From assembly GCF_002095395.1 (NCBI RefSeq), contig NZ_MJEI01000081.1, positions 1-64,000 of the forward strand: DNA of 64,000 bases, given 5' to 3'. Of this stretch, positions 22,199-33,176 are shown in pieces; within the stretch, counting starts at the first letter, position 1, and each line of letters starts with the position of its first letter. The stretch is from Williamsia sp. 1135. GTDB lineage: Bacteria > Actinomycetota > Actinomycetes > Mycobacteriales > Mycobacteriaceae. The notes under the pieces are model-generated. The model searched no databases. It was given only the letters and a program-made list of their open reading frames with translations, and was not told the origin of the DNA. The position numbers and the translations under genes are program-made.

Positions 22199-22966
22199 AT
22201 GTACGCAGAGGAGCGGCAGCAGGAAATGGCCGCACTGATTGCGCAGAAGGGCCGCATGTCGGTCGCGGATCTGTCCGAGCTGTACGGGGTCACCACCGAG
22301 ACGGTGCGCCGCGATCTCGCCACGTTGGACCGCTCCGGTGTCATCCGCCGGGTGCACGGCGGCGCAGTCCCCGCATCGGCGTTCACGACCATCGAGCTCG
22401 GAACCGACGAACGCGAGCACGCCTACACGGCCGAGAAAGAGCGCATCGGTAAGGCAGCCATCGATCAGCTGCCCTCGGTCGGTGGGAGCGTGTTCGTCGA
22501 CGCCGGCACCACTACCGCACGGCTGGCCGCACATCTGGCCACCGACAGCGACCTCGTGGTCGTCACCAACTCGATCCCGGTCGCCGCACGCGTCGCCGGA
22601 CTCGGCGGGACGCGACTGCATCTCCTCGGCGGCCGGGTCCGCGGCATCACCCAGGCCGTGGTCGGCGACGACGCCATCCGGGCACTGCGCTCCATGCGTC
22701 TCGACGTCGCCTTCGTCGGAACCAACGGCATCAGTCTCCGGCATGGCCTGTCCACCCCCGACAGCGACGAGGCAGCCGTCAAGAGGGCCATGGTCGAAAG
22801 TGCGCATCGTGTTGTCGTGGTTGCCGATTCGTCGAAAGTCGGCCGAGAAGACCTGATCAGCTTCGCCCCCATCGACCGCATCGACGTGCTCGTCACCGAC
22901 GCTGCCATCGCCGACCGCGATCGTAAAGAACTCACCGACAACGACATCGAGGTCGTGACCGCATGA
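22199..22966 (+). CDS. fruR: DeoR-family transcriptional regulator of the fructose operon
   Basis: The 255-aa regulator has an N-terminal winged helix-turn-helix (about 5-58) with SVADLSELYGVTTETVRRDL and the DeoR sugar-phosphate sensor domain (about 75-235) containing VFVDAGTTTARLAAHL. DeoR regulators of fructose genes usually sense fructose-1-phosphate or related esters. The ATG at 22199 follows GGAGGACAGT; a TTG four codons upstream is less likely. Its TGA overlaps the fruK ATG (ATGA), so it heads the fru operon and probably regulates itself and the divergent ptsI. The symbol is given by context and similarity. Confidence 0.85.
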   Translation: MYAEERQQEMAALIAQKGRMSVADLSELYGVTTETVRRDLATLDRSGVIRRVHGGAVPASAFTTIELGTDEREHAYTAEKERIGKAAIDQLPSVGGSVFVDAGTTTARLAAHLATDSDLVVVTNSIPVAARVAGLGGTRLHLLGGRVRGITQAVVGDDAIRALRSMRLDVAFVGTNGISLRHGLSTPDSDEAAVKRAMVESAHRVVVVADSSKVGREDLISFAPIDRIDVLVTDAAIADRDRKELTDNDIEVVTA

Positions 22967-23943
22967 TCATCACCCTCACTGCCAACCCGAGCATCGACCG
23001 CACGGTCAGCCTCACCGAACCGCTCCGGCGCGGCGCCGTCCACCGCGCCACCGGCGCGACGACCCATCCGGGCGGCAAGGGCGTCAACGTCGCACGGGTC
23101 ATCACCTCAGCCGGGAAACCCTCCACCGCAGTGCTTCCCGGTAATCAGGGCGAACCGATCCTCGTCGCACTCTCCGAAGCCGGCATCGATCATCGCGGTA
23201 TCGCCTACCCCGGCGCGGCACGCGTGAACCTCACTGTCACCGAGCCGGACGGAACGACCACCAAGATCAACGAACCCGGAGCCACGCTGCCCCCGGAGTC
23301 GATCAGCGCTTTGACGACCTGCCTGCAAGATCTCGCCTTTACCGCGGCCTGGGTCGTCCTGTCCGGGTCGTTGCCGCCCGGTGTGCCCGACCGCTGGTAC
23401 GCCGAACTCGTCGCGACGTTGCGCTCGGGAACTGCGCAGATCGCGGTCGACACCTCCGATGCCCCGCTACTCGCCCTCGCCGCCGAATTCTCTGTTGCCG
23501 CACCTGATCTGATCAAACCCAACGCCGAAGAACTCGGGCAGCTCACCGGGGTCGACGGTCTCGCGCTCGAGGCGGCCGCCGAGCAGGGTGACCCGCTGCC
23601 GACGGCTCGCGCGGCACGGTCCCTCATCGACGGGGGCGGACCGCGAGCCGTGCTCGCCACGCTCGGCGCCGCCGGCGCGGTACTCGTCACCGACGAGGGC
23701 TCCTGGTATGCCACCACACCTCCGATCGCGCCTCGCAGCACGGTCGGCGCCGGCGATTCGTCGTTGGCCGGATATCTACTCGCCGATCTGGAGAACGCCG
23801 GACCGGCCGACCGCCTCGCGAGAGCGGTCGCCTATGGAAGTGCCGCTGCTGCGCTGCCGGGCACGGCGCTGCCCAGTCCGCACCACACCAATCCCGAGGC
23901 CGTGACCGTCACAGCCCTCACCCCGCTCATCGGCAACCACTGA
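22963..23943 (+). CDS. fruK: 1-phosphofructokinase
   Basis: FruK phosphorylates fructose-1-phosphate from the PTS to fructose-1,6-bisphosphate. The 326-aa PfkB/ribokinase-fold protein shows TLTANPSIDRTV at the start, GGKGVNVARVI near residue 30, and the catalytic GAGDSSLAGYL near 263. It is coupled to fruR by a 4-bp overlap and is followed by fruA, a standard fructose operon order. Confidence 0.94.
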   Translation: MIITLTANPSIDRTVSLTEPLRRGAVHRATGATTHPGGKGVNVARVITSAGKPSTAVLPGNQGEPILVALSEAGIDHRGIAYPGAARVNLTVTEPDGTTTKINEPGATLPPESISALTTCLQDLAFTAAWVVLSGSLPPGVPDRWYAELVATLRSGTAQIAVDTSDAPLLALAAEFSVAAPDLIKPNAEELGQLTGVDGLALEAAAEQGDPLPTARAARSLIDGGGPRAVLATLGAAGAVLVTDEGSWYATTPPIAPRSTVGAGDSSLAGYLLADLENAGPADRLARAVAYGSAAAALPGTALPSPHHTNPEAVTVTALTPLIGNH

Positions 23944-24023
23944 TGGCCGGCCCCGCCACCCACTCGACAGCTTCAGATCCGCAACCGCCAGCTTCGGATC
24001 ACCAAAGAAAAAGGGAAATCGCA

Positions 24024-26069
24024 ATGTCCAATCCGACGATCAGCACCGGCTCGGCGCCGGCGATCATCAGCCCGCAACTGATTGCGCTCGACGCAGATCT
24101 GGGCGACAGCAAAGAAGCGGTGATCGACGCACTCGCGTCGCGCCTCGCCGCCGACGGCCGTTCCAACGACGCCTCGGCGCTCAAGGCTGCGGCCCTGGCC
24201 CGGGAAGCCCAGTCGGCCACAGGCCTACCCGGAGGAATCGCCATCCCGCATTGCCGTGATGCCTCCATCGCCGCGGCATCCCTCGGATTCGCGCGGCTCA
24301 GTCCCAAGGTCGACTTCGGCGCCCCCGACGGCCCCGCGGACCTGGTCTTCCTCATCGCCGCACCCGACGGTGCAGGCGCCGAGCACATGAAGCTGCTCTC
24401 GAGCCTGGCCCGAGCGTTGGTCAAGCCCGAGTTCGTGGCATCGCTGCGCGCTGCCGCCACGCCGAACGACGTGGTCGCACTGGTCGAAGATGTGCTGAAG
24501 CCTGCGGCACCGACCAAGAAGACCCCGGCCGCGCCGACAGAAGCCCCGCCTTCCGCCCCCGCCCAGGACGATTCCCACTCTGCTCCCAACAAGACGATCG
24601 TGGCGGTCACCGCGTGCCCGACCGGTATCGCGCACACGTACATGGCAGCGGACTCCCTGGTTGCCGCCGGTGAGCGCGCCGGCGTGACCGTCCATGTCGA
24701 GACCCAGGGCTCGTCGGGCAGCACACCCCTGCCGGCCGAGACGATCGCGGCCGCAGGTGCGGTCATCTTCGCGACCGACGTCGGCGTCAAGGGCAAGGAG
24801 CGTTTCGCGGGGAAACCCGTCGTCGCCTCCGGCGTCAAGCGGGCCATCAACGAACCCGACGCGATGATCACCGAAGCGCTGCGCGCCGGACTCGACCCCA
24901 GCGCGGCAAAGGTGGCCGGCGATGCGGTGGCGGACTCGGGAAGCTCGTCCTCCGGCGACGTCGGCTGGGGCACCCGGCTCCGGCAGATCCTGCTGACCGG
25001 TGTGAGCTACATGATTCCGTTCGTCGCCGCAGGCGGCCTGCTCATCGCACTCGGCTTCCTCCTCGCCGGCTACGAGATCTCGGACAAGGCAGAGACGATC
25101 ACGCTCGACAACTCGATCTTCGCCCTTCCCGACGGCGGCCTGAAGACCTACCTCGGAGCGGTGCTGTTCCAGCTGGGCTCCCTCGCCTTTGGATTCCTGG
25201 TACCTGCACTGGCCGGTTACATCGCTTTTGCGATCGCTGACAGACCAGGCCTCGCACCAGGTTTCACCGCGGGTGCAGTGGCCGTGTTCGTCGGCGCCGG
25301 CTTCCTCGGCGGGCTCGTCGGTGGTCTCATCGCCGGCTTCGCGGCACTGTGGATCGGCCGGATCGGCGTTCCGCAGTGGGCACGCGGCCTGATGCCCGTG
25401 GTGGTCATCCCGCTGTTCGCATCCTTGGTGGTCGGTCTGCTCATGTTCATCGTGCTCGGCAAGCCTCTGGCCGCGATCACCGATGGACTCACCGACTGGC
25501 TCAACGGACTCACCGGTTCGTCTGTCATCCTGCTCGGCGTCATCCTCGGCCTGATGATGTGCTTCGACCTCGGTGGGCCGGTCAACAAGGCTGCCTATGC
25601 GTTCGCCGTCGCCGGACTGTCCGTCACCGACGAGGCATCCCTGCGGATCATGGCGGCCGTGATGGCGGCCGGTATGGTTCCGCCGCTGGCCATGGCGTTG
25701 GCGTCGACGATCCGGCCAAAGCTGTTCACCCCGGCCGAACGCGAGAACGGCAAGGCGGCCTGGCTTCTGGGTGCATCCTTCATCTCCGAAGGGGCCATCC
25801 CGTTCGCTGCGGCTGATCCTCTTCGGGTCATCCCGTCGATGATGGCGGGCGGCGCGGTCACCGGCGGCCTGATCATGGCGTTCGACGTCACACTCAGCGC
25901 ACCGCACGGCGGGATCTTCGTCTCGTTCGCGATCGGCGGGATCGTCTGGTTCTTCCTCGCACTTGCAGCAGGCACTGCCGTGGCGGCACTCTGTGTCGTC
26001 GCTGCCAAACAACTGATCAAGCCCAAGGCCAAGGTCGCCTCGGAGGACAAGGTCCTCGCCGCCGCCTGA
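24024..26069 (+). CDS. fruA: PTS fructose-specific EIIABC component
   Basis: FruA brings in fructose and phosphorylates it at position 1. The 681-aa protein has EIIA (about 10-155, active histidine in IPHCRDAS), a Pro/Ala linker, EIIB (about 190-290, phosphocysteine in VTACPTGIAHTYMAAD), and the membrane EIIC (about 315-670, eight to ten helices, with the conserved stretches GGPVNKAAYAF and FISEGAIPFAAADP). I use the ATG at 24024 after AAAAAGGGAAATCGCA; the longer reading adds 27 residues with no domain. All three domains look intact. Confidence 0.95.
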   Translation: MSNPTISTGSAPAIISPQLIALDADLGDSKEAVIDALASRLAADGRSNDASALKAAALAREAQSATGLPGGIAIPHCRDASIAAASLGFARLSPKVDFGAPDGPADLVFLIAAPDGAGAEHMKLLSSLARALVKPEFVASLRAAATPNDVVALVEDVLKPAAPTKKTPAAPTEAPPSAPAQDDSHSAPNKTIVAVTACPTGIAHTYMAADSLVAAGERAGVTVHVETQGSSGSTPLPAETIAAAGAVIFATDVGVKGKERFAGKPVVASGVKRAINEPDAMITEALRAGLDPSAAKVAGDAVADSGSSSSGDVGWGTRLRQILLTGVSYMIPFVAAGGLLIALGFLLAGYEISDKAETITLDNSIFALPDGGLKTYLGAVLFQLGSLAFGFLVPALAGYIAFAIADRPGLAPGFTAGAVAVFVGAGFLGGLVGGLIAGFAALWIGRIGVPQWARGLMPVVVIPLFASLVVGLLMFIVLGKPLAAITDGLTDWLNGLTGSSVILLGVILGLMMCFDLGGPVNKAAYAFAVAGLSVTDEASLRIMAAVMAAGMVPPLAMALASTIRPKLFTPAERENGKAAWLLGASFISEGAIPFAAADPLRVIPSMMAGGAVTGGLIMAFDVTLSAPHGGIFVSFAIGGIVWFFLALAAGTAVAALCVVAAKQLIKPKAKVASEDKVLAAA

Positions 26070-26115
26070 CGTCCCGTCACATCACGTTCAAGCTCAACCA
26101 ACTAGGAGAATCGAA

Positions 26116-26373
26116 ATGCCAAGCACCAATGTTGTTGTCGGATCATCCGTCGGACTGCACGCCCGCCCAGCAGCAGTGATCGCGGAGGCCGTTGCCGACG
26201 CCGGAGCCCCCGTGACGCTGGCTGTCGCGGGCGGCGAGCCGGTAGACGCCGGCTCGGCGCTGCTCATCATGACCCTGGGTGCCACGGCCGGCACCGAGGT
26301 CACCGTCGAGAGCGAAGATCAGGGCGCCCTCGATACCATCGTCAAGCTCGTGGCCTCCGACCTCGACGCCTGA
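26116..26373 (+). CDS. ptsH: Phosphocarrier protein HPr
   Basis: HPr carries phosphate from enzyme I to the EIIA domains. The 85-aa protein has the active histidine in GLHARPAAVIAEA near residue 15. The region around position 46, DAGSALLIMTLGA, keeps the serine that HPr kinase phosphorylates in firmicutes, though no such kinase is in this window. AGGAGA precedes the ATG. It ends the fru operon 30 bp before a very strong terminator. Confidence 0.95.
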   Translation: MPSTNVVVGSSVGLHARPAAVIAEAVADAGAPVTLAVAGGEPVDAGSALLIMTLGATAGTEVTVESEDQGALDTIVKLVASDLDA

Positions 26374-26403
26374 ATCGTGCGGCACGGCTAGAATTGTCTG
26401 ACC

Positions 26404-26443
26404 AACGCGGTGGGCGGGGAACGTTTTCCCCGCCCACCGCGTT
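26404..26443 (+). terminator. Strong 18-bp-stem terminator after ptsH
   Basis: AACGCGGTGGGCGGGGAA pairs perfectly with TTCCCCGCCCACCGCGTT around a CGTT loop. It ends the fru operon. Only a weak T-rich stretch follows. The perfect symmetry means it could also stop transcription from the other side. Confidence 0.85.
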
Positions 26444-26530
26444 AACCTTTGGCACTAATTTTTGCTTGTTGGAAAACCAGAGCCGAGGGCGCAGTCATCA
26501 CCACCCGCGCGGCAGCTATCGAGGAGGACC

Positions 26531-28783
26531 GTGTTCGAGGCCGAACAAGAACATCTCGACCGGGTGTATGGCCGGCTTGATCGGATGCGACGCAATACGC
26601 AGTCACGGCTGTCGTCTGCGTTGCGGAACACCGGTGGGACGCCCCAGGCCCGATCGGAGCGAGAGTCCTACGAGCGGCTGTACACCGACGATCTGACCAA
26701 GTTCGATTCGGCGGAACACAACCTGTACTTCGGGCGCCTCGATCTCGAGGATGACGAAGTCCGCCGCATCGGTCGCATCGGCATCCTCGACGACGACGAT
26801 CAGGACAGCACTCTGCTGCTCGACTGGCGTGCCCCGATGAGCCGGCCGTTCTACCTCGCGACCCCGGCCTCGCCGGAAGGTGTCAGTACCCGAAGTCACG
26901 TTCGCACTCGCAACCGCACGATCACGGCGGTCAACGAGGAGCGTCTCGACGTCGCAGAGCTGACCGATGCCGACAGCACCGGGCACGGTGACGTGGTCAA
27001 TGAATCTGCGCTCATCACCGCGCTCAACGCCGCCCGGACCGGGCAGATGACGGACATCGTCGAGACGATCCAGCGCGAGCAGGACGAGATCATCCGGTCC
27101 ACCCACCGTGGGGTCCTGGTGGTGCAGGGCGGTCCTGGTACCGGAAAGACGGCCGTCGCACTGCACCGGGCGGCGTATCTGCTCTATACCTACCGCGAAA
27201 CCCTCGCTCGCAGCGGCGTTCTCATTGTGGGACCCAACACGACCTTCCTGAACTACATCGGGCAGGTGTTGCCGTCGCTCGGCGAGAGCGGTGTGCTGCT
27301 GTCCACCGTCGGCGACATGTATCCCGGCGTTCGCGCGCAGCTGACCGACAATTCGGCCGCTGCCACCCTCAAGGGGAGTCTCGACATCGTCGAGGTGCTG
27401 GGGCGCGCGGTGCGGGACCGCCAAGAACTGCCGCAATCCCCCATCCACCTCAAGTTCGATGGATATCAGCTGACCATCAGCAGCAAACTGATTCAGCGTG
27501 CCCGCGGCCGGGCCCGATCGTCGAGGCGCCCGCACAACCACGCCAGGTCGATCTTCTTGCGTTCCGCGTTCGATTCTCTCGCGCAGCAGCACGCCGATCG
27601 CATCGGTTCCAGCCTGCTCGACGGCTCACAGCTGTTGAGCAACAAAGACATCGCCGACATCCGTGACGAGATGAAGGCCGATCCGCAGATCGTCGCCGCG
27701 CTGTCCCACTTCTGGCCGCAATTGTCACCGCAGGTGGTGCTGTCCGATCTGCTGACCTCCCCCGATCGGATCGCTTCCGCGACACCGAACTGGTCTGCCG
27801 CCGACCGCACGGCGGTACTGCGCGACGAGCGCAACCAGTTCAGTGCCGCCGATGCGCCGCTACTCGACGAGCTCGCCGAGATCATCGGCGTGGACGACGA
27901 CGGGGATGAGGAGCGCGAGCGCGCGCAGTGGCGGCAGAAACTCTCGGATGCCCAGGACGCACTCGACATCCTGACCGGCTCTGCCCCACAGGATCTCGAA
28001 GACGAGCTGGACCCGGAGATCCTGATGGCGTACGACCTCATCGACGCCGAACAACTCGCCGCCCGTCAGACGAACCGGGTCGCACTGACCACGGCCGAAC
28101 GGGCTTACAGCGACCGCACCTGGACGTTCGGCCATGTCATCGTCGACGAAGCCCAGGAGCTCTCCGCGATGGCTTGGCGAATGATCATGCGGCGCATACC
28201 GAATCGCTGGATGACGGTGATCGGCGATACGGCGCAGACCGGCGACCCGGCGGGCACCACGTCGTGGGACGCAGTTCTGACGCCGTACGTGGCGAAGCGT
28301 TGGCGCAAGTTCGAGTTGACGGTCAATTACCGCACGCCGCGGGAGATCATGGAAGTCGCAGCGCCGATCCTCGAGCAGATCGACCCGACGATGTCCGCAC
28401 CGACGTCGATTCGCACCAGCGGCAGGCCGCCGACCTTCGAGCACACCTCGGCCGATGGCCTCGTTTCCGCTGCCCTGCGACTGGCCGACGAGGAGCTGGA
28501 CGGGATCACCGCCATCATCGCTCCCGACGCCCTGGTCGAACAGATCCGCGCCCGCGGCGCGGACGCAGACGTGACGCCGGAACTGTCGATTCTGACGGTC
28601 GCGCAATGCAAAGGTCTGGAATTCGACCGGACTGTCGTCATAGAGCCGGCCCAGATCGTCGCGCAATCACAGCGCGGCTGGGGTGATCTCTACGTGGCGC
28701 TGACCCGGGCAACTCAGCAACTGGCCATCGTGCACAGTGCTGAGCTGCCCGAGCCCTTACGGGTTCGCGCTCAGACCGTGTGA
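26531..28783 (+). CDS. helR: UvrD-like helicase, HelR/HelD-type RNA polymerase recycling factor
   Basis: The 750-aa protein matches the actinobacterial HelD/HelR family, which enter the RNA polymerase channels and release stalled or drug-bound enzyme; HelR gives rifamycin tolerance in some actinobacteria. It starts with an acidic/basic coiled N-arm (about 1-75). Walker A is VVQGGPGTGKTAVALHRAAY, Walker B FGHVIVDEAQELSAMAWRM, motif III-like WMTVIGDTAQTGDPAGT and motif VI LYVALTRATQQLAIVH. The GTG at 26531 follows GAGGAGG; the longer reading adds 23 poor residues. I found no rifamycin-associated element upstream. The stop overlaps the convergent stress-protein stop by 13 bp. The symbol rests on family resemblance. 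Confidence 0.8.
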   Translation: MFEAEQEHLDRVYGRLDRMRRNTQSRLSSALRNTGGTPQARSERESYERLYTDDLTKFDSAEHNLYFGRLDLEDDEVRRIGRIGILDDDDQDSTLLLDWRAPMSRPFYLATPASPEGVSTRSHVRTRNRTITAVNEERLDVAELTDADSTGHGDVVNESALITALNAARTGQMTDIVETIQREQDEIIRSTHRGVLVVQGGPGTGKTAVALHRAAYLLYTYRETLARSGVLIVGPNTTFLNYIGQVLPSLGESGVLLSTVGDMYPGVRAQLTDNSAAATLKGSLDIVEVLGRAVRDRQELPQSPIHLKFDGYQLTISSKLIQRARGRARSSRRPHNHARSIFLRSAFDSLAQQHADRIGSSLLDGSQLLSNKDIADIRDEMKADPQIVAALSHFWPQLSPQVVLSDLLTSPDRIASATPNWSAADRTAVLRDERNQFSAADAPLLDELAEIIGVDDDGDEERERAQWRQKLSDAQDALDILTGSAPQDLEDELDPEILMAYDLIDAEQLAARQTNRVALTTAERAYSDRTWTFGHVIVDEAQELSAMAWRMIMRRIPNRWMTVIGDTAQTGDPAGTTSWDAVLTPYVAKRWRKFELTVNYRTPREIMEVAAPILEQIDPTMSAPTSIRTSGRPPTFEHTSADGLVSAALRLADEELDGITAIIAPDALVEQIRARGADADVTPELSILTVAQCKGLEFDRTVVIEPAQIVAQSQRGWGDLYVALTRATQQLAIVHSAELPEPLRVRAQTV

Positions 28784-29217
28784 ACGATCAGGACATCGCA
28801 CTTCGACTTGCGGGCGACGTCCGCCGGGACCGAACCCAGCAGTCGGCCGGCGATGGAGTTCAGGCCCTTGTTGCCGACGACGAGCAGACCCGCCTTGCTG
28901 TCGGCGACGAGGTTCAGCAGTGCGTCCACCGGCGACCCGACCACGGGGCGGGTCTCGATGTTCCCACCGCCGGCAGCTACTGCCCTTTCCTTGGCGGTCC
29001 GCAAGATCTCTTCGGTGGGCGCGGATCCGTGAACCTGATACGCCTCTTCTTTCAGCACGTCCGAAACTGCGGAAACGTCGCGGTCATCGGTCGGAAAGTA
29101 GGCGCAGGCAATGATCAACTTCGCCGAATCACCGCTGATGGCCCCCGCCTTCTCCACGGCCTTCATCGACGATTCAGAACCATCGGTTCCCACAACGACG
29201 GTCTGGTATGCGCTCAT
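28771..29217 (-). CDS. Universal stress protein, UspA family
   Basis: The 148-aa protein is one UspA domain. It begins AYQTVVVGTDGSESSMKAVE and has the ATP-binding pattern GNKGLNSIAGRLLGSVPADV (G2xG9xGS), so it probably binds ATP. Mycobacterial homologues are linked to dormancy and stress. The ATG at 29217 is placed by GGAGGAATGG immediately upstream. Its 3' end overlaps helR on the other strand. Confidence 0.9.
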   Translation of the reverse strand: MSAYQTVVVGTDGSESSMKAVEKAGAISGDSAKLIIACAYFPTDDRDVSAVSDVLKEEAYQVHGSAPTEEILRTAKERAVAAGGGNIETRPVVGSPVDALLNLVADSKAGLLVVGNKGLNSIAGRLLGSVPADVARKSKCDVLIVHTV

Positions 29218-29428
29218 CCATTCCTCCATAAGTGTGTCTGTTCTGGCAGCTGGCTCACACCTGTGTGCGAGCACTTGCGATAGAGCTCCGCCCTCCGGCG
29301 TCGTCTTCCTCCGAGAGGGTATCCCGTAACGCGCGTTCGATTACTCGGTATCCGGCGACGCGCCGTCGGACCACTACGCTGACCAGCGACGTTGAGTTGA
29401 TGGTCACGCCGGTCACACATACTTTTGC

Positions 29429-31588
<2,160 letters not shown>

Positions 31589-31664
31589 ACAGCCAGAGTA
31601 AACGCGACCTCCGACATCGCGCGTGCGCCGACAGCGAACGCCCGTCCCGGGATAGGTTGTCGCG

Positions 31665-32183
31665 ATGGCGGCGCTGCACCCACCCAAACACGAGACCTTC
31701 GACGTACCGGCGAAGACCAACACCGATCCGAAGGGGTTCGTGCGCCAGGTCGAGACCTACCGGACCACCGATTTCGGGCTCTACATGGACCGGTTCGCCG
31801 ACCATCACGAGTTCGACCGCCTGCAATCGTGGCTGCTCCCCGCCTTCGGACTACGGGCCACCATCTTCCACTACCGGCCCGGGCACGAACGGGACCAGCA
31901 CCTCTACCTCGACATCGGCAGGTTCACCGGCCCCGACGCCGACGGACGCTGGCACTCGGAGGACTGGTATCTCGACTTGATCGACCGGCCGGGACGAGGG
32001 CTCGAACTCGAAGACGTCGACGAACTGTTCGACGCCCACGCCGCCTGGTTACTCCCCCACGACCAGGCCGAGGCCGCGGTCCACATCGCCACCCGCACCA
32101 TGGTCGGGTCAGCGTCTCACGGCAACGACGTCCAGGCGTGGCTCGCCTCCGAAGGCGCAGCCCTCACCTGGGACCTCCGATAG
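31665..32183 (+). CDS. DUF402 domain protein (Rv1632c-like)
   Basis: The 172-aa protein is a DUF402-family member, a group that includes nucleoside phosphatase/RNA-related beta-barrel proteins. The core is residues 25-150: [30 protein letters not shown] and [14 protein letters not shown]. It occupies the same place, between uvrB and coaE, as the mycobacterial homologue. The ATG at 31665 is the only good start. It converges on coaE with a 5-bp gap. Activity is unknown. Confidence 0.8.
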   Translation: MAALHPPKHETFDVPAKTNTDPKGFVRQVETYRTTDFGLYMDRFADHHEFDRLQSWLLPAFGLRATIFHYRPGHERDQHLYLDIGRFTGPDADGRWHSEDWYLDLIDRPGRGLELEDVDELFDAHAAWLLPHDQAEAAVHIATRTMVGSASHGNDVQAWLASEGAALTWDLR

Positions 32184-32188
32184 TGGGG

Positions 32189-33106
32189 TCAGGTGACGGA
32201 GATGGTGACCGCTCGGCCTGGATCTGCGTTGGCGTGGACTCCCGCGCTGCGCTCGGGAAAGCCGCCGTCGGCGAGTAGCTCGGTCACGTCCGCGGGCGTC
32301 TTTCCGTCCGCCAACCGGACCTCGAACTCGAGCACGTCCGGCGCCGGGCCTTCCGCTGCCGCGGTCGGTCCGATATGGACGACATCAGCGATCTTGTCCC
32401 CGCCGATCACCCGTAACCGGTTGGTCAGCCTGATTGCTTGCAGCGTCCATTCCGGGCGCACATCGACCTCGTCGGACGGTTGGGGTGCGCAGATACGATT
32501 GCGGAGGTTTCCCTCGTAGGGCACGAGCCGTTCGTCCCACAGCGCGGCGGCGAGGGCCGCGAGATCGTCCGGGGTTCCGCTGTTGTCGAGCCAGACGTCG
32601 GCCACGGCCCGCCGATCTTCAACACTCGCCTGCGACTTGATGCGCGCCCGAGCGTCGTCTTCCGGCATACCGCGCTGGCCGGTCAGGCGGGCCAGTCGTA
32701 CGTCCTCGTCGGCGTGCACGATCACCACGAGATGAAAGAAGGGTGCACTGCCGTTCTCGACGAGCAGCGGGATGTCCTGCAGCACGATCGCGTCGGCGGG
32801 CGCCGCTTCCAGCAACTCGAACGCCCGTGCGCCGACGAGCGGGTGGGTGATCCCGTTGAGTTTCTTGCGCTGTTCGTCGTCGACAAACGCTTTCGCGGCC
32901 AGCGCCGTCCTGTCCAGCGCACCGTCTGATTGGAGAATGTCCTCGCCGAAGGCCGCGACGAGCTGCGCCAACCCGTCGGTTCCTGGCGCGACCACCTCGC
33001 GGGCGATCACGTCCGCGTCGATGAGGTACGCGCCCCGCTCGGTCAGCGTGCGTGCGACTGTCGATTTCCCGGCGCCGATACCACCGGTCAGGCCTACTCG
33101 GATCAC
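32189..33106 (-). CDS. coaE: Dephospho-CoA kinase with a shortened C-terminal GrpB-like domain
   Basis: CoaE carries out the last step of coenzyme A synthesis. The kinase part (about 1-200) has the P-loop GLTGGIGAGKSTVARTL, the dephospho-CoA site LIDADVIAREVV and the lid segment GQRGMPEDDARARIKSQAS. Mycobacterial CoaE proteins are about 400 aa because of a C-terminal UPF0157/GrpB domain. Here only about 100 residues follow (about 205-305), starting in a GrpB-like way (DVRPEWTLQAIRL, VVHIGPTAAAEG) but stopping early. This looks like a natural shortening, not a frameshift, since the end is convergent to DUF402. The start is GTG at 33106. Confidence 0.92.
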   Translation of the reverse strand: MIRVGLTGGIGAGKSTVARTLTERGAYLIDADVIAREVVAPGTDGLAQLVAAFGEDILQSDGALDRTALAAKAFVDDEQRKKLNGITHPLVGARAFELLEAAPADAIVLQDIPLLVENGSAPFFHLVVIVHADEDVRLARLTGQRGMPEDDARARIKSQASVEDRRAVADVWLDNSGTPDDLAALAAALWDERLVPYEGNLRNRICAPQPSDEVDVRPEWTLQAIRLTNRLRVIGGDKIADVVHIGPTAAAEGPAPDVLEFEVRLADGKTPADVTELLADGGFPERSAGVHANADPGRAVTISVT

Positions 33107-33176
33107 GAGATGAGTGTCACAGACGGGTTCTCGCGCGCACCCCGCAGGGTGCGCGCGAGGACCCCGTTCACTGCTG

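Noticed and set aside
24225-26012. 595-codon minus-strand frame across fruA
   Set aside because: fruA is intact with EIIA, EIIB and EIIC motifs; the opposite frame is rich in His, Arg, Asp and Gly and shows no membrane or enzyme pattern.
29218-29428. Possible small gene or RNA between the stress protein and uvrB
   Set aside because: Short frames exist but none has a ribosome binding site, and I found no stable hairpin with a U-run.
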